Assembly: GCA_041398785.1 (NCBI GenBank) | Contig: JAWKUA010000005.1 | Coordinates: 124,001-188,000, forward strand | Source: Planctomycetaceae bacterium | Lineage (GTDB): Bacteria > Planctomycetota > Planctomycetia > Planctomycetales > Planctomycetaceae | Direction of reading: 5' to 3' | Length of the DNA: 64,000 nucleotides | In this document: positions 63,071 to 64,000 of the stretch, piece by piece | How the letters are laid out: every line of letters starts with the position of its first letter | Numbering within the stretch: the stretch's first letter is position 1 | Notes under the pieces: generated by a model | The model's input: only the letters and a program-made list of their open reading frames with translations | Databases searched by the model: none | What the model was told of the DNA's origin: nothing | Translations under genes and position numbers: made by a program

Positions 63071-64000
63071 TCAGGCCGACATCCCTTCCTGCGGCACGCG
63101 GCCGGGCCACTCCGCCGGTCCCGCCGGAATGCTGCGGTCGATCAGATAGTCGGGCGAATTTTCCGGCCGCAGCGACGGATCGTTTCCGAACAGCGATCCG
63201 ACGATCTTCGAATAGATCCGGAATCGCGTGATGAAGCTGGCGTTTTTCCGGAAGTCGCCGCCGACAAACGTCACGAACTTTCGCGAAAAATACCCGCCCT
63301 GCAGAGTCGTAACCAGCTTCTGCACCGACGTGTTTCTGCTGGCGATGTAGAACGCGTCGACCATCCGGTGGACGGATTTTTCGTGAGCCCGCATTTCTCG
63401 CTGGTAGGCGTCAAATGCGCTCAGCGGAACGTCCACGTCGCGCGAACAGCCGGCGATCACGTCCGCCACCATTTCCGCGGAATTCATCGCCAGATGAACG
63501 CCGGATGAGTAGCACGGGTCGATGAAGTAGGCCGCGTCCCCCACCGTGACCCAGCCTTCTCCGGCAAGTTCATCCGACGTATTGCCCATGTGCCCGGTGA
63601 CCATCACATCGGAAATTCGTCTGCGGTCCGCCGACATGCCGGTGTTCAGCAGCTCGTTGTTGTCGACCAGGTGTTCCAGCAGCTCCGCCGGAGACATGCC
63701 GGATCTGCGGAACCGGTCGATCGACAGCACGACACCGATGGAATATCGCCGTTCCGGCAGCCGCAGCAGCCACGTCCAGCCGTCGTAGAACATCTGTCCC
63801 AGAAACCAGCCTTCCCGGGAATCTTCACGTCCGGGATCGGCGGCGTACTGAGCATAGATGCCCATGCGATGCGGCGCCGTGCGATGCCGCAGCCGCAGCT
63901 TTGACGGGATCAGCGATCGCAGCCCGGTGGCGTCAATAATCTGCCGGGCGGCCACTTCCTTCTCGGCGCCCTGCGGATCACGGTAACGGACTCCCGTCAG
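63071..64000 (-). CDS. FAD-dependent halogenase/reductase-type oxidoreductase, N-terminus outside window
   Basis: At least 309 residues; the frame is open to base 64000, so the FAD GxGxxG lies outside. Visible: EVAARQIIDATGLRSLIPSK, FLGQMFYDGWTWLLRLPERR, GEGWVTVGDAAYFIDPCYSS (the FAD-binding GD motif), GVHLAMNSAEMVADVI and a C-terminal helical part. This matches the flavin-dependent tryptophan-halogenase-like/geranylgeranyl-reductase superfamily. The motif WxWxIP of true halogenases was not seen, so a reductase or hydroxylase-type role is as likely. Confidence 0.82.
   Translation of the reverse strand: MTGVRYRDPQGAEKEVAARQIIDATGLRSLIPSKLRLRHRTAPHRMGIYAQYAADPGREDSREGWFLGQMFYDGWTWLLRLPERRYSIGVVLSIDRFRRSGMSPAELLEHLVDNNELLNTGMSADRRRISDVMVTGHMGNTSDELAGEGWVTVGDAAYFIDPCYSSGVHLAMNSAEMVADVIAGCSRDVDVPLSAFDAYQREMRAHEKSVHRMVDAFYIASRNTSVQKLVTTLQGGYFSRKFVTFVGGDFRKNASFITRFRIYSKIVGSLFGNDPSLRPENSPDYLIDRSIPAGPAEWPGRVPQEGMSA

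Overview
The window is about 64 kb of a high-GC bacterial chromosome that looks planctomycetal (phylum Planctomycetota, probably a Planctomycetaceae-type lineage). This is inferred from the protein families: a very large PVC-type CxxCH haem protein, a DUF1501 protein, a DUF1559 pseudopilin-like protein ending in the H-x9-DG motif, a thioredoxin-NHL protein, an octahaem cytochrome, and many long secreted proteins in short operons. Several palindromic and heptameric intergenic repeats fit the same picture. No rRNA, convincing tRNA, CRISPR array, prophage or intact insertion sequence was seen.

Layout. 0-10.8 kb: haem synthesis (hemY, cut by the window edge), a 1,617-residue multidomain redox protein, secreted unknowns, an LpxL-type acyltransferase and an ALDH7 dehydrogenase. 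10.8-16.5 kb: holB, a heavily decayed sulfate adenylyltransferase (sat) pseudogene, trpF, a secreted endonuclease/phosphatase-fold protein and an SDR dehydrogenase. 16.9-25.5 kb: a tiny cysteine-rich lipoprotein, a secreted unknown, a DUF1501 protein, lpdA and odhB (E3 and E2 of a 2-oxoacid dehydrogenase) separated by inverted heptamer arrays, a CBS-pair protein and a DUF1559 protein. 25.5-35 kb: an MtfA-like peptidase, the octahaem cytochrome, a three-copy ~205-bp tandem repeat, and an ABC exporter operon (ATPase, FtsX permease, HlyD adaptor) behind an aldehyde dehydrogenase.

35-45 kb is the most accessory-looking part: a serine hydrolase, a GH127-like glycosidase divergent from a TetR regulator, a PQQ-propeller protein and redoxin pair, an alpha/beta-hydrolase remnant, a frameshifted NHL-repeat gene and an ISL3 transposase remnant. 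A near-palindromic site upstream of the redoxin shares a 12-mer with the TetR leader, so a small TetR regulon is possible.

45-64 kb is mostly housekeeping: a thioredoxin-NHL protein overlapping ruvX, a PLP decarboxylase split by a 5-bp tandem duplication, a STAS protein, a rhomboid protease, uvrB divergent from nadD, a thiamine synthase fusion followed by comF, clpC with a strong terminator, and an FAD-dependent halogenase/reductase-type protein running off the right edge.

The most distinctive observations are: (i) the thiamine synthase carries a Clp-N-like double repeat fused to ThiD2 and ThiE, and lies divergently beside clpC; (ii) several genes are broken by frameshifts, including a clean CCGGT duplication in the decarboxylase and multiple lesions in sat; (iii) at least four dispersed or tandem repeat families occupy the intergenic spaces. 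Start sites were often moved inward from the longest reading frame to the codon that gives a proper signal peptide or family N-terminus.
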